Made by a program: the position numbers and the translations under genes. A DNA stretch of 64,000 nt from Sabellastarte sp. h YS-2021 (Eukaryota; Annelida; Polychaeta; Sabellida; Sabellidae). The DNA is taken from contig OZ024938.1 in NCBI GenBank assembly GCA_964017235.1, positions 57,651,816 to 57,715,815 on the forward strand. Reading direction: 5' to 3'. Positions 27,001 through 40,100 of this stretch are shown here, one piece after another (position 1 is the stretch's first letter; each line of letters begins with the position of its first letter). Under the pieces are notes generated by a model, which worked only from the letters and a program-made list of their open reading frames with translations, was not told where the DNA came from and did no database searches.

Positions 27001-30000
27001 GTCCTGACTGTCTTGAGAAGAACTTGAAAGTCTAACTCTGATCTTACCACCATAAAACAGGTCTCAGGGGGATAGTTTGGCTTTCATTCTCTTGGGTGGT
27101 TTTTATTCTTTGTTGTTATACACTCCAATACAAATCATGGCTACATAAAGAACAAAAAGTGCCTGGGGGAACACAAACCTTCGCCCTGGGATCAAGAACT
27201 AGAGGAACAAGCCAGAGAAAGAACACACCTTGTGTTAAAAAAAAGACCCCAATGAAATTTATATTTTATAGGTATTGAAAAGATACTGAAGAAAAAATGC
27301 CTTAAAATTCTTGAGTCCAGAGCCACATCCAGATCATCTGTGAAGAGTAGACCATAACACGTATAAAATTTCATTCCAGTCCAATGTAAAGTTCTTAACT
27401 TATGAGCACTGCCAAACAGACAAACACCACTTCTTGGGGGGTGGGGGGTGGGGGTGGGGGTGGTCGTGAGGGTTATGACAGTGGCATAAAGCCATGTGCT
27501 TTTAATGTATCCTTTAATACTAACACATTATAGGAATTATGTGGTTAAATGAATAACCGAGGGCAATGAATAACACAAGTTTCTTTTCAGCTCCAGAGTA
27601 AAAATGACTAGTCTTGGTTGGCTTTTGAAATTGTGAAAAATTAATGGACATTTTCACATCACCAGATCATTAGTTTACCGTTTGACTACTATTTAATTAT
27701 ACTGGATGCCATTTTGGTTTCTGTGATCATAAGCGATCAAAGGGTTGTGTAAATGGATGACAAATGGCCAGTCAGCAGAATTGACCAGAGGAACTGGATT
27801 CACAACATGTAAAACATGTATATTTTAGTGTCCACTAAAGTTAAGTCCAGGGCACATATTTACAAAAATTCTTAAACTCATACTCAAACTCAGAGACTTA
27901 ATCTCAGTTTTTACCTCACATGAGAGCTTATTGAGATTGGTATTTTCAAAAGCAATCTCACATGGGCGTAAACTTATACTCTGCATTTATGCTTAAACTC
28001 AATTTTTTGCTTGTCAACAACACGGTCTGTACTTTTGTTTCATTTGTGGTACGTAAAGTCGTCTATTTTTTGGGGGGATCATTGTTTGCAAGTATACACA
28101 CAGGGATAACTAAAAGAAATGAAAGGTGGCAACAAACTGTTCTCTTTGTGTAGGAGAATAAACTCAAAAATGAGTATATATATATGAGTTTTAAGACGGA
28201 TTTAAATTTAGGCATTTTCTATATGATGAAAAGTTGAGCTTAAGCATAAACAAAAATGAGTTTATGAGTGAGTTTTAACACGATTTTTAAGAATTTTTCT
28301 AACATACAGGTCCAGGGACCGGTTTCACGAAGCCTCCTTAAGGTAAGGGTCATCTTAAATTCTAGGATTTCCTTGATTTTCTCCCTCCTTTAAAAAATCG
28401 CAGTTTCACAAAGCCTCCTTCCTTAAAGGAGACCTTGAAAACTCCCTTGAATTTCAAGGAATTTAAGGATTTAAGGAATATTTACTTTAATGAAGATTTT
28501 AAGGTGAATCCACCTAAATATGTAGAACTTGAAACATTATTGTCAAACCTACATCCACAAACAATGTTTTGCTGTTTATTTCATAGAATTTGGTTGTTTA
28601 ATTCTTGAAAAATTGATGTTCAAACTTTTGAAGTGAGAAACATATTCATGGAGTTTCCTTGAACATAAAGGGCCCCTCCCTTAAAAAAAAGAGTTACTAC
28701 AATAGCTCCCAAGTGTTTTCCAAATCTTCTCGACTGAAAAGATAAATTGCACGACCTACAATATTTTGCCCTAAGCTGCAAACTAGGGGCAATCAGTAGG
28801 CAACAAATTGTAACACTGGAATCTCCCTATTAAAATCACAAATACTCACTTAACAAGAAATCACCCGTAGATTGCAGACCTCCGCCAGTGGGGCATTTCC
28901 AAAAAAAAAAAAAATGAATTTCTTTTTTTGGTTTCTAGAATATGATCTTGCCTTAAATGTTATCTCTTTGGCCAGGTCCTACCTACATGAACAAATTATA
29001 AAAATCTTAGCATTAATTTTTGCAGTAATCGCAAACACAGGCAGACAACCGGGCAGCTAAAGGTATCCGATAGTATAACCTCCTTGGTGGTTATAATGTA
29101 ACATATTGAACATCAAATATAACCTCAGGTAATAAATATCTTGAAAGAGAAAAGAGTCCAAAGGATTGAAAGCCAACATTTTAAACCTTCCATCCCAATG
29201 CTATGTGGTCACTTGTGTATCATAAATCTTTTAACTGATTTTTTTCACAATCTAATATTTGGATTTTTTGTGTTGCTAAGGTCCCGCGAGAACCATAAGC
29301 AAATTACTGGTGAACGCCAAGCTAACGTTGAATGCCCATATTATAATCAGGATGTAAGGTCAAGGACAATTGCTTATAAATTAGTCATCCACCTAACCAT
29401 CCATTTGTTAAATATTGTTGAAAAAAAATGGACACTTGATGACAAATTTGTAACACTTATTATGAACAGTAAGTAACGCTGGGGAATACAAAACAACATA
29501 TGTCCCTTTGTTTGCCCCCCCCCCCCCCCCCCAATTTACGCTAAGTACAGTTCTTGGCGGATAAAGAAAAGTAATGCATTTTTATCATCCATGAAACTTT
29601 ATGATATAGGTTAAGGGGTGAAAGGTCTAGCCAATCACATGACCCTAACAGTACTTGAACATATTAAGAACTTTATTTTAAGGGTGGTACCCATTACAAC
29701 AGTCATAAATCTCACAGTCCTACAGGGCTTTTATGAAGCTGATTGTCTCAAGTGTAATTTATTTCAATTTTCCCAGCCAACAAGTGAAATATGAAGCCTG
29801 GAGAAGGTTCAATTAGCTCACCACATACGGTTGGTGTATGAACTGAGTCATCCATTAGCCTTTTATTTCCTCACGATTCCAGTACCTGTGATAACCTAAC
29901 TTTTGCTTGCCTTTTGGATCTTTTTATAACAAGGTTTAATCTATTTTTGGCTCATATTCTTGAAACTGTATATGGACAGTAAATATATAAATGGTAACAA

Positions 30001-31108
30001 AGGAAAAAACCTGAAAAAGGAACATAGCAACTAGCATAGGAAATAAAAAGAAAAAAATTCACTGTCATTCTGATAATAGAAATATATCTGAAGATCAAAG
30101 TTTGGCCAATTTGTGTCTCTTGGTAAAGGCCACGTGCTGTCATGTGGCTATATATTAGGACCCGTGTCCAAAGGGATGAGAATCACGTAATTATTTGCCT
30201 TACTTGTTAAAGGCTCATTCACCCATATCTGGTACAAAGGATACATTCTCGTTTTGACCCAGTTAACAGGGACAGAAGTAATACTGACCACTTGATATCT
30301 GGGGTCAAATTCCTGAACCAATTTTTATCTGATTTGAATCTAAATATTCAGTATTGGTCCAATAACCTATGGCTGAATCTGTTTCATGACCATTTCACGA
30401 ACGGATTCATTGTACCTTTTACAATGTAACCGATCTTGAATGATTTGAAGCTGATTTGTGGACGTTTTATAAACATATTGCAAATTTATTTTAAAGGATT
30501 CCCTCTTTCAAAAAAAAATACCCATTAAGAGATTAATAAATCAACACTATTAGCTAGTACAATTCATCCATGTCAAATTAAGGCCAAAGTTCAATTTATA
30601 ATTCACATTCACTCCTATTTTTAACCCCTATCGCATTATTTAACTGCCATTTACAAAAATCGAAATAAAAGACCCATGCTATAGTTGCTGCTATGCAGTT
30701 CCAGCTGGTCTGTTGTTCTCAGGAAGTCCATCCATTGTCTGGGAAACTTAACAGCCAACTCCTGTCATTACATAAGCCCCAGTTCCACTGTTCTGACTCA
30801 TTATGAGACCTCCCCAATTTATGACATGAGAGACTGCTAAGATTTGTCCGATTGAAAAAAGGGTGGGATAACTGGACAAACATGTAAAACTATAAAGTCA
30901 TGTGACAAAAAATACTGTCATTAAGACTGAAAAGTTAGGTCTTATGCCATACTCTTGAGTGATAAGACTGATTATGACAATGTGGAATATTAAGCTCCAA
31001 TAACAGTTGGTCAGTGCTCCAGGACTCGGGATCTAGTATGACTGATCCTCCCTTTCGACAACATTACTTGGCTCCATTTTTACAAAGGGTTGACAAGATA
31101 TGTAAAGA

Positions 31109-31143
<35 letters not shown>

Positions 31144-34100
31144 AAAGTTGGGCTTACATAGGTATCAAATCTTGGTTTCTGAACCCAAGTTTGAGGTCTG
31201 CCAATTCTAAGCTCAAAATACAAATCAAAATCAGATTAGAATTAGTTCATGAATGATTAAGACGCAAATAAATAAAAAAAAACCTAGATATCCAGTGATA
31301 AGCATTTGCCCCTTTAATAGTCAAAAGATGCTTCCTTAAAGACCAAAATAACACCCGTCCCTTATGAAAACAACTCAAAAAGGGACCAAAACTTATGAGG
31401 CTTGAAGTATACTAGGTAATACACATTAACACAAAAACCTTAATTGTGGGATCCATTATTTATTTAACCGGTTTATAGTCAAGGCCCATTGCGTGAGAAA
31501 TGACTGCTGTTTCTCCAATAACTATCAATAGATTACAGCCAGGGGCTATGTACAGGGGCAGGTTGGAAAAAAAATCTAAACCCATCTTCCAATTAAGTAA
31601 GGAAGAAATCCATTAAAACTGGGATGATGTTTCCTGTACATTCTGCCTTCGGGATGTCCATTTGTGATTCCCATGCATATTAGTGTCAGAACATATATCA
31701 TTCATATATATGTGTGTGTATGGTATTGACATTGCCAGACAAAATGGTACAAAAATAATGAAATAGAAGAAAATAACTGGCTGCAAATCATAGGTTATAT
31801 TTTGTAATGTCTGAGAGATAAAAGTTGGTACATTGTTTGGCTGTGCAGACATCAGTCTTAAATATAATGGCTATTTTAATTCAGAGGTAAAATATTGTCT
31901 GCTCAACAGCACAATTCCAAGAAACTGAAAAACTTTTGTTCTAGCATATCCTCAACTGAATAGTCCCACTAACAGCAAGTGAAATTTATAAAAACAAAGC
32001 ATGGCAGTTCTGACCACGAATGCATTGCAGTCAACAAAAAGAGGAGATGAAGGTTTATAATTTCTTAAGATTTAGGGTTCATTTGAAAGGTTTTTAAGGT
32101 TATACATAAATGCTAATGCAGATACAAGGTCGTATTACATCGATATCGGCAACCTTCTCCTCAAAAATAAATATTGACAATCTCAATAAATGATATATGA
32201 ACCAACTAGAAGCTAGCCACATACAGGTACACACATACAAAAACATTGGTTAAAAAGCCAGTATAAAAGCTAAAGAATTATGATATGGCCAATAGCATCA
32301 CAGAACAGAGACTGTCTGTGGAAGCACAAACTGTAGTCTCAGAATTTCAAGAAAGATATTGGTGAAAAAATCTTTAAAATATGTTAGAGTTCCCAAACGG
32401 TTCCATGTCATCTTGAGAGGTTGAACCCACTTTAAGTACATATAAGACTTCAGTGTGATGAACTTTCTTGGTGTAAAGAATTAAACATGAAACTAGATAC
32501 TTAGTATGGCTTTTAGAACTGTTTTCAATTTATCCCTCTGTCAGACAAAAACAATTTTTTTCCATTATTGTCGCAATTCCTGACCTTATATTTTATGTCA
32601 ATTTCAAGTCAGTGTTCATACCTGAAATGTTGAAGTTGTTCACATAAGTGGCACATGTTTGCTTGGCTGTAACCCCGGCAGGTGTGTCCGGCCAACAGCT
32701 GATATTGTCCCATGTCCGCAGGCAGTATGTTCCATTGTCTGAAAATAAAAATGTACGAAGGTCAATTTCTGTCACCAATACTTTTGCCTTTCATTATCCA
32801 TCAATGTTCTGTATATGGCCTAATTGCCAGGAAATAAAGATTAATATCTAATTAATATTTTCTTTGTTTTTGTGTAGAGTATTGACGTTAAAGAAACGTT
32901 AAACCCATATTGGTTAAATGAACCAGTCATTTGGCAGGTTTATGTTTCCGTGATGCAGGTCCATATTGCATTGTCTCATCCCTTTTAAACACAAAGAACC
33001 TTGTTAGGGCCAATCATCAGGTATTTGCAGAGTTTACCATATGTAGAGTGTCTGTCAAGCTGTCACTAACAGAGGTCAAAAGTTAGGGTTTTATATCCCA
33101 TTCAACAGCTGGGGTCCTGTGTGGACAGACCTTATGCATTTCCACTTGTAAAAGTTTAACCCACATACAGGTGACAGCAGGTGATGAGATGCCACACTTG
33201 TTCACCGGCAAGGCTGAAAAAAGGACCTGCTTTCACTATGAAGCGGTAAATCCATAATCCCACCATATCCCCCTTTCAGGTTCTCATTGGTTTGTCTTCC
33301 ACCTCATGATAAAATAAGGATTCAGTCCGTGTCCTGATAGTCTACCACAAGTCTAGCTTATAATACAGTTTCCTTTAGATGTGTATAGTCATTGAAGCCG
33401 ATATATTTGAGGCTCAGGTAAACGGACACATCAGCTTATTACATAATTTAGTCATGGCAATGTAAACCCCAAGGAAAGAATGGGATCTTATAAAGATTGC
33501 ACCATAAACATCAAAATTAAATCAATCAAAATATTCATAATTAACCAAAACATTAGTGGTGAAAATAAGCTGCTCGGAGGAGGGTTGTGCTTCTCTGAGT
33601 GCTTTCTTGGTGGGTTCTGTTCCCTTTAGATTTGAATGGTAAAATCTGATCTGACTTTTCTGAGGTGTAGATAAAACAAACTACTCTGCTTATGACATAA
33701 TTTAGTTAGGGAAATATCAAGTGAAATATCAGATTGCCTCATAAACATTGTATCATAAACATCATGATTAAATCCGTAAGTATATTCATAATTTAACATT
33801 GAATGATCGGACATTGATGGTGTCACAGTATAATGTATTCAATAAGTGACCTATGGTAATATTCCCAATGATAAAGATGACTGTTGAAACAATCGACATT
33901 GATCAATTTTAAAAATGAAACATCACAAATGGCTGTCACATCTGTGCAAATTTTCTTTCTATATTTGCAAACACTGCTTTCTTTGATATTCATTGCCATA
34001 ATGTTTGACTTTTAACATAAAAAAATCTCTTACTGTTTGTACAATGCACAAACATCTCAAGTTTGAGTACATTCTCAGTTTGTCAATGAGGATTAAAGTA

Positions 34101-37100
34101 TTAGAGTAATCCCAAGCATTTGATCATCAACTGGAAGTAAACCATTCACAACATATGCTTGCTTTTATCTTACTTAAAGCTGAGCTAATAAAGTAAGTGC
34201 TTGACAATAATGTAGACTCACTGTAATTGATTGCATCCTTTAAGACCAAGACAGCTGTTGGATTTTTCTCCATAGTAACCTACCTAATACCTTGATCAAT
34301 TTATGAGTTTCAACTGATTAACATTTAGTGATATTTATTTAAGTAGCTACAACTTTGATGGTTCATTTGTTTATTTGGGGTTTTAAGTCGTTTTCAACAC
34401 TGTACAGGTCATATCACGATGGGTAGTTGGAAGGGCAGAGGAAACCAGTACATACAGTTGGTCAAGGTTCTGTACTGTAAACTGCCGACCAACAGTAAGC
34501 AACTACCAGCTTTCCCACTTGAGGCCATGCCAGGAACTGAACCCCGGCCTCAGAGGTGGGAGGTGAGAGTGTTACCGCTCTGCCACCGTGGTCCCTTCTT
34601 TGATGGTTCAGAATAGAGACTAAAGGGGCATATAAACAAAATGCTACCAGTCACATTTATACCCCATGTGGACTGACCTAACAGCAACGAGATTTGTTAT
34701 TTATGCAGAACATAAATGAAAGTACATTAGGGATGCACAGATGAGCCAAAACTGACTCTCCCTGAGTAATGCACAATGAATATACAAAACAACTTCACAG
34801 GTTAGTAATGGTATCCACAATAGTTACCACAGTTCTGATTGGCTAAAAGTTTAACAAGGGCATACCATATTTCACAGAACAAGATCGTTTATCGCTTTCT
34901 TTCAGCCATCTGACTGATTACCATTGCATTTTCTATGACATGACATCATTGGCCCCCAAAGTCAAATTTTGAGCCATATTAGTGAGATTTGAAATCTTTG
35001 ATCAATTAGATCAGGCCGAGTTTAGGTTTATCACCTGATAAAATATTCTGAAGTCTGTGTGTGACAGGTTGTGCTTAAAATCTGATTTTCTATTAATGGG
35101 AAATATAAAAGATTGATTGGTTTTCTGCCTAACTGCTATACCTTTCTCACTGTGGAAACGACATCCACAGTATGTCAACAGTTGGCAAATTTAAGGTAGT
35201 CTTGCATCAGAATATTTTACAAGAGCAATTAGCCTGCCATTTATTCAACTGATTAATACAGTCTAGAAGACTTTGTTATCCTTACCAAGGAGTTTTGGTG
35301 ACATGCGTTTGTCTATATGTTTGCAAAATATAACCGTAAATGTAAAAAAAAATTTGGTTAAAATTTACAAGAAATGTTGACAATGACACAAAAAACAGAT
35401 GATTTGATTTAAGTGGTAATCCGGTCACAGTCTAGATTGAAGAAATTTTGAACAATATTTTATGTCATTACACTGATGAGCAGTATTGGAGCTGTTGCGC
35501 TCCCCGGGTGATCTTGTTACTACTATAAAGACTGTTTTACGGAAAGATTATGCAAACTTATTAAGTTATATTTCAAGTTATTGGAACTCTTACTTCTATT
35601 GTGGGGCAGGGTGGCAATAATGGGAAGGGCATACTTGCCTCCTACCTCTTAGGTCCTCAGTTTGATTCCACAGTCAGGTCTGAAGTAGGGGATTTGGTAC
35701 TTGTTGCCCGGTGACTGATGGTTTTCAGTGCAAAATCTTGACCAACTAGTGCTCACAGCTTTCACACCCCCAACAACTACCTATCATGATTATGACCTAT
35801 ATAAGGTGTCAATGATGATATGCAACTCAAATTAATCCGTCCTCTCTGGCCTTAGTGGTCTGGCAATACATACCCTCCAATAACGCAATGACATTTATTG
35901 ATTTTTTTTTACAGATAATCACATCCGGTCTTCATACCTAGGTCACACTGTTCCAAGAGAGTAAAATATTTAACTCATCGGGTCTCGTTTTTGACTCAAT
36001 CGGTTTTGCATATTAGTTGTATCCATTGGTTTTAAGTCATCGGGATTCCTATTTGCGTAGGATAAGAGGGAATTGGATAGGGTTTGGAGGACAGGGTTTT
36101 TTTTAAATGTTTTGAAATAACTTTTAAAATATACAGGCTGGAGAGTTGTAAGGGAGCAGTATCACTTCATGAGGTGGCTTATTTTAAAGCATGTGCTACT
36201 GACCTACGATTTCTCTTTTCGGAGTCGTCTTTTTTTTTTGAGTTGTCATTGAACAGAGTTTATGGACCAATTTAATCAGAAATGAAAATACATTATTAAA
36301 TAAATCTAAGACTTAATATAATACAATAAAGTCCAATTAAGTCAAAACACACTGCAATGTCCATTTTATCATGGTGAAGTAATGAAAGTATTAGGATGCT
36401 CACAGTAAGCTATGTCTAGTTAGGGAATTCGGATATATCTTGATCAATGAAGTTTATCATAAAAAGTGCTGTTTGACAAACCCACAGGCCCCCCATTCAA
36501 TATCTTTATGTGCATATCTTCCATCAATAAAACGTGGAGTGATTTGATAAAGGCAGTGATTTAAAGTACTTAGCTCCTCTTTGCCTCTCTCTCTATTTTC
36601 ATATGTATATGCCCCCAGTTCTTAAAACCAGACAAAGCAATTTCACAAAAACTAGTAACAGGATGCCCCAGAGGTTACATGTCTTGTAGTAATAACTTCA
36701 AAACTTCATTTTAGTAATCATTTTCCTGATAACGTAGCCAGGAGGAAGAATGGTATACTCTATGAACTTCCCACAGGTCCTAGGCTTACTTGCCTACAAG
36801 TAATTTGTTAGTTTTGCCCTCTTTGTTATTTGGTAATACAATGTATTTGTCATCCTCTGAGGGTATTAAATTCAATCTTGACATTGACCTTACATTGCAA
36901 AAGTTGCTGCCTAATACTTAATTGTTAGCTCAATCCAGGAGATTATATTTTGGGTGTGTTCATTTGTTTGTCTCTATTTAGGATTACCCCAAAATTAATG
37001 AACTGAACACCATGAATTTTTACATATATTTGTAGGGCATGGCTAAAGAAAAAGGTGATTAAGTTTTCCGGTGATTAAGTCACTTTAGCTCTTGTTGACA

Positions 37101-40100
37101 TAACTGCAAAAGCTATAAATTTCCTGAAACTGATTTATCTTTTATCATGACCATAACCTATCAGACAACTGATGTTTGTTTTTCCTGATCTCAACTAAAG
37201 CTTAAGCAACTTGGGGAATTACTTGGGGAGATACATACTTACAATAGTCTGATGATTTTTAATTCAGGCTGTAGATGTCTCTTATGCAAATAGGTAACAA
37301 ATTAATAAATAAGGTAAAGAAAAATAAGGTAAGGAAATAAGGTAAGGTAATAAGTTAGGTAATGTAAAATAAGGTCAGGTGACTAATAGTATTAAGTTAA
37401 AATCAGGTAAGGTAATAAGGTAAGGTGACCGATAAGGTAAAGCACGATAGGTAACAAGTAACCAAATAAGAAACAAGTAGGCAAATATGTTTCTATGGCA
37501 CATAGGTAACAAATCACTTGGTTCTTTACCTCTATGGTTATGGTTTTGAACCAAGATCATGACAACATATGAAATGTAATGAAAGACTTGTCTGATATTA
37601 CTGCAGCTGTGGAAAGTTAAACTGGAATGATTGGGATTATTTAACGTCCTGGGCGTCACTTGCAACAACAATCAATCAACTGGTTAACCTTTTTTCTAAT
37701 GGACAGAGGAAATGGTGGGAACCAGACTAGCAGAAAATTCTGAAAACTTCACACGGGCATGTAGCCTGGATGTAAACAAACAATATGGCGGATTGTTGGG
37801 GGTTACGAAAGTAGAAAACACATGCAAATTGTAGGGTAATTTGTACATAAAAAGTCATATTTTACTTCTTTTAACATAATATGCAGATGAAGTGCTTTTT
37901 ACTGGTACTTTAAGGGTTAAATCCCATATGAGGTGATACAGCTAACTGATAAAACAATATTAGCACTGGCTAGAGCTTGAATATTTGGTTGGTATGGTTG
38001 AATGTTTTAGTTTCAGTGAAAAGGGATTCAAAAAGCTAGAATCGGCCAATTAACATTTGGTCACAATCTTGTGTAGTTAGTAAGCAATGGTTGTGGCAAT
38101 CCCCTCAATAATATCTGCTGTGATATAATCTGAACTAATTATTCATTTATTTGGATTTTAATGTTGCATTCAACACTGTATTGGTGATATCAGAGGAAAC
38201 CAGTACATACAGTTGCTCAAGGTTTTGTACTGTAAACTGCCGACCATCGGTAAGCAACTACCAACTTTCCCACATAGGGTTTGGGGTTTGAACCGCAGAA
38301 TGTAGAGGTTGGAGGCGATTGTATTACCACTGCACCACCATGGCTTCAAAATCTAACACCCTTACAATGTTGACCTTAATGGTCAGTAGTTACCAAGTTT
38401 TGCACTCTATGAATTGATTCTTACCTCTGAGTTTGTCGAGTCCACATCAAGCTAATGGTAGCAAGTGGGATGTCCATAATGACCTGTCCTCGTATGACCT
38501 TTGCTACTGAAGGGGGTGTAAAACAAATCCAGTAGTTACTGCTTTCCCTTTCAATTCTTCACTGAACCAATAGCAACGCCCCCCCCCCCCCCCAACGCAC
38601 ACAAAAAAGTATAACTCTGTTTGCAATCATGTCTTTCAGAATGCCAGTAAACAGTGAACAGATGCAAAGCTTTGTAACATTGCATACTATGATATTCCCA
38701 AAATACTTGTAATTATAATCAAGATAATAAAAAAGGAAGCATAATAGATCTCACACATTTTAATATGTCCAATACATATGGACATTACCATCCTACTACA
38801 TATTCAGAACTGTTTCCTAACTGTTTTTGCCTTAATTACTTTGCATAATAAAAGAATGTAAAAGATGTAAGATGTAAAAGAAGATAACAAACAGAACTGT
38901 GATGTACCATGTTTTATTCTGTTTTGCCTTGCAGAAAAGTAAAATACAAAATTCTAAAGTTTATTTTTTTTCTCTTAAAAACCTTTAAGGGAATTATGCA
39001 AATTGCATTTGTAGATGTATTTACTAAACATAACTGATTTGCAATTCATTCCATAGTTGACTGTAGAAACATGCTAAAATGCAACTTTTCTTTGTAGGAA
39101 CTTGTCTCATGGGCATAGTGTAGCTATTAATACTTAAATATTCAAATGAAAAGTGATAGTCTTAATATATTAAAAGATAAGCTTTGGCTGATCTAATTTT
39201 TCGAATGGAAGCAGCTTCTAACTAAAAAACTGAAAATGGCATTATTGCTTCAGTGACCATAAGTTTGAATATCACGTGACGGAAGGACATGTTTTGTTTC
39301 TTTATCAGCACAGAGTCATTCCCATTGAGGGATTTCAAAGATCCAAAGGATAAAATAGATGACTGCCTGGAGAAATTTACTGCCAGTTTTTGTAACTGGT
39401 TAATGTGTATTGGCTAACCCTTTCAAATTTCAATGTCAGTAATATCACTGTTACCTCAGAGATGCCTGATAAGGTAGGAACTTTACCTGACCTTTTTTCT
39501 TCACCCGTATCCGTGTCCAATATTGCCTGTATCCATGATACCCTAGATCATTTGGTATAAAACAGTGAACTCATCCGTGTCTGTGATTAGGAAGGTAAAA
39601 GTTTGTTCTTCACGGACAGGTAGTACAGATACAGGTGAAGAAAAGAGGACAGGTGTAGTTCCTACTTAAGCCTACCATTTATACACTTGACTGTAACATG
39701 TATGGTTGCTGGTTTGACACCAGCTCACAAAAACAAGTAAAATGCAGTGAGAAGTCAATGTTAATAAAGCTTTAACTGTTGAAAGGGATGTAAAAGTTCA
39801 AATTTGACACATGCAAAGCTAATATGATTTCTTTGTATTTAACCTAAGTTTTTGCATGTATCATAGGTCACATCACTCGGGGATTGGTAACAGAGTATTA
39901 GATGACAGTGCATGCCAGTTGGTCAAGATTCTGAACAATCTTGTGTTGGCAAGCAACTACCAAGTTTTCTACCTTTGAGCTGAGAAGTAAACCCACTGAA
40001 ATAAACAGTGTGAGGCTCTCTGTCACTCTTTCTATCACTCTCCTGCAGAATGTGAGATGCATTAAGGACATCTTGGTTTGACTTTAGCCATTTAAAGTGA

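Larger units (their letters stand above)
23476..32621 (-). other. 9.1-kb intron within the ectodomain
   Basis: It contains an interrupted 54-bp minisatellite (24040-24668), a G-rich quadruplex candidate (27436-27463), a MITE-like element (27853-28309), a family E fragment (28865-29095), a C18 tract (29515-29532) and a G33 tract (31110-31142). The stretches 24700-27400, 29600-31100 and 31150-32600 show no gene or recognisable repeat. Confidence 0.7.

Noticed and set aside
29141..29476. Plus-strand ORF of 111 codons
   Set aside because: No recognisable domain, low-complexity composition and no splice or promoter context.
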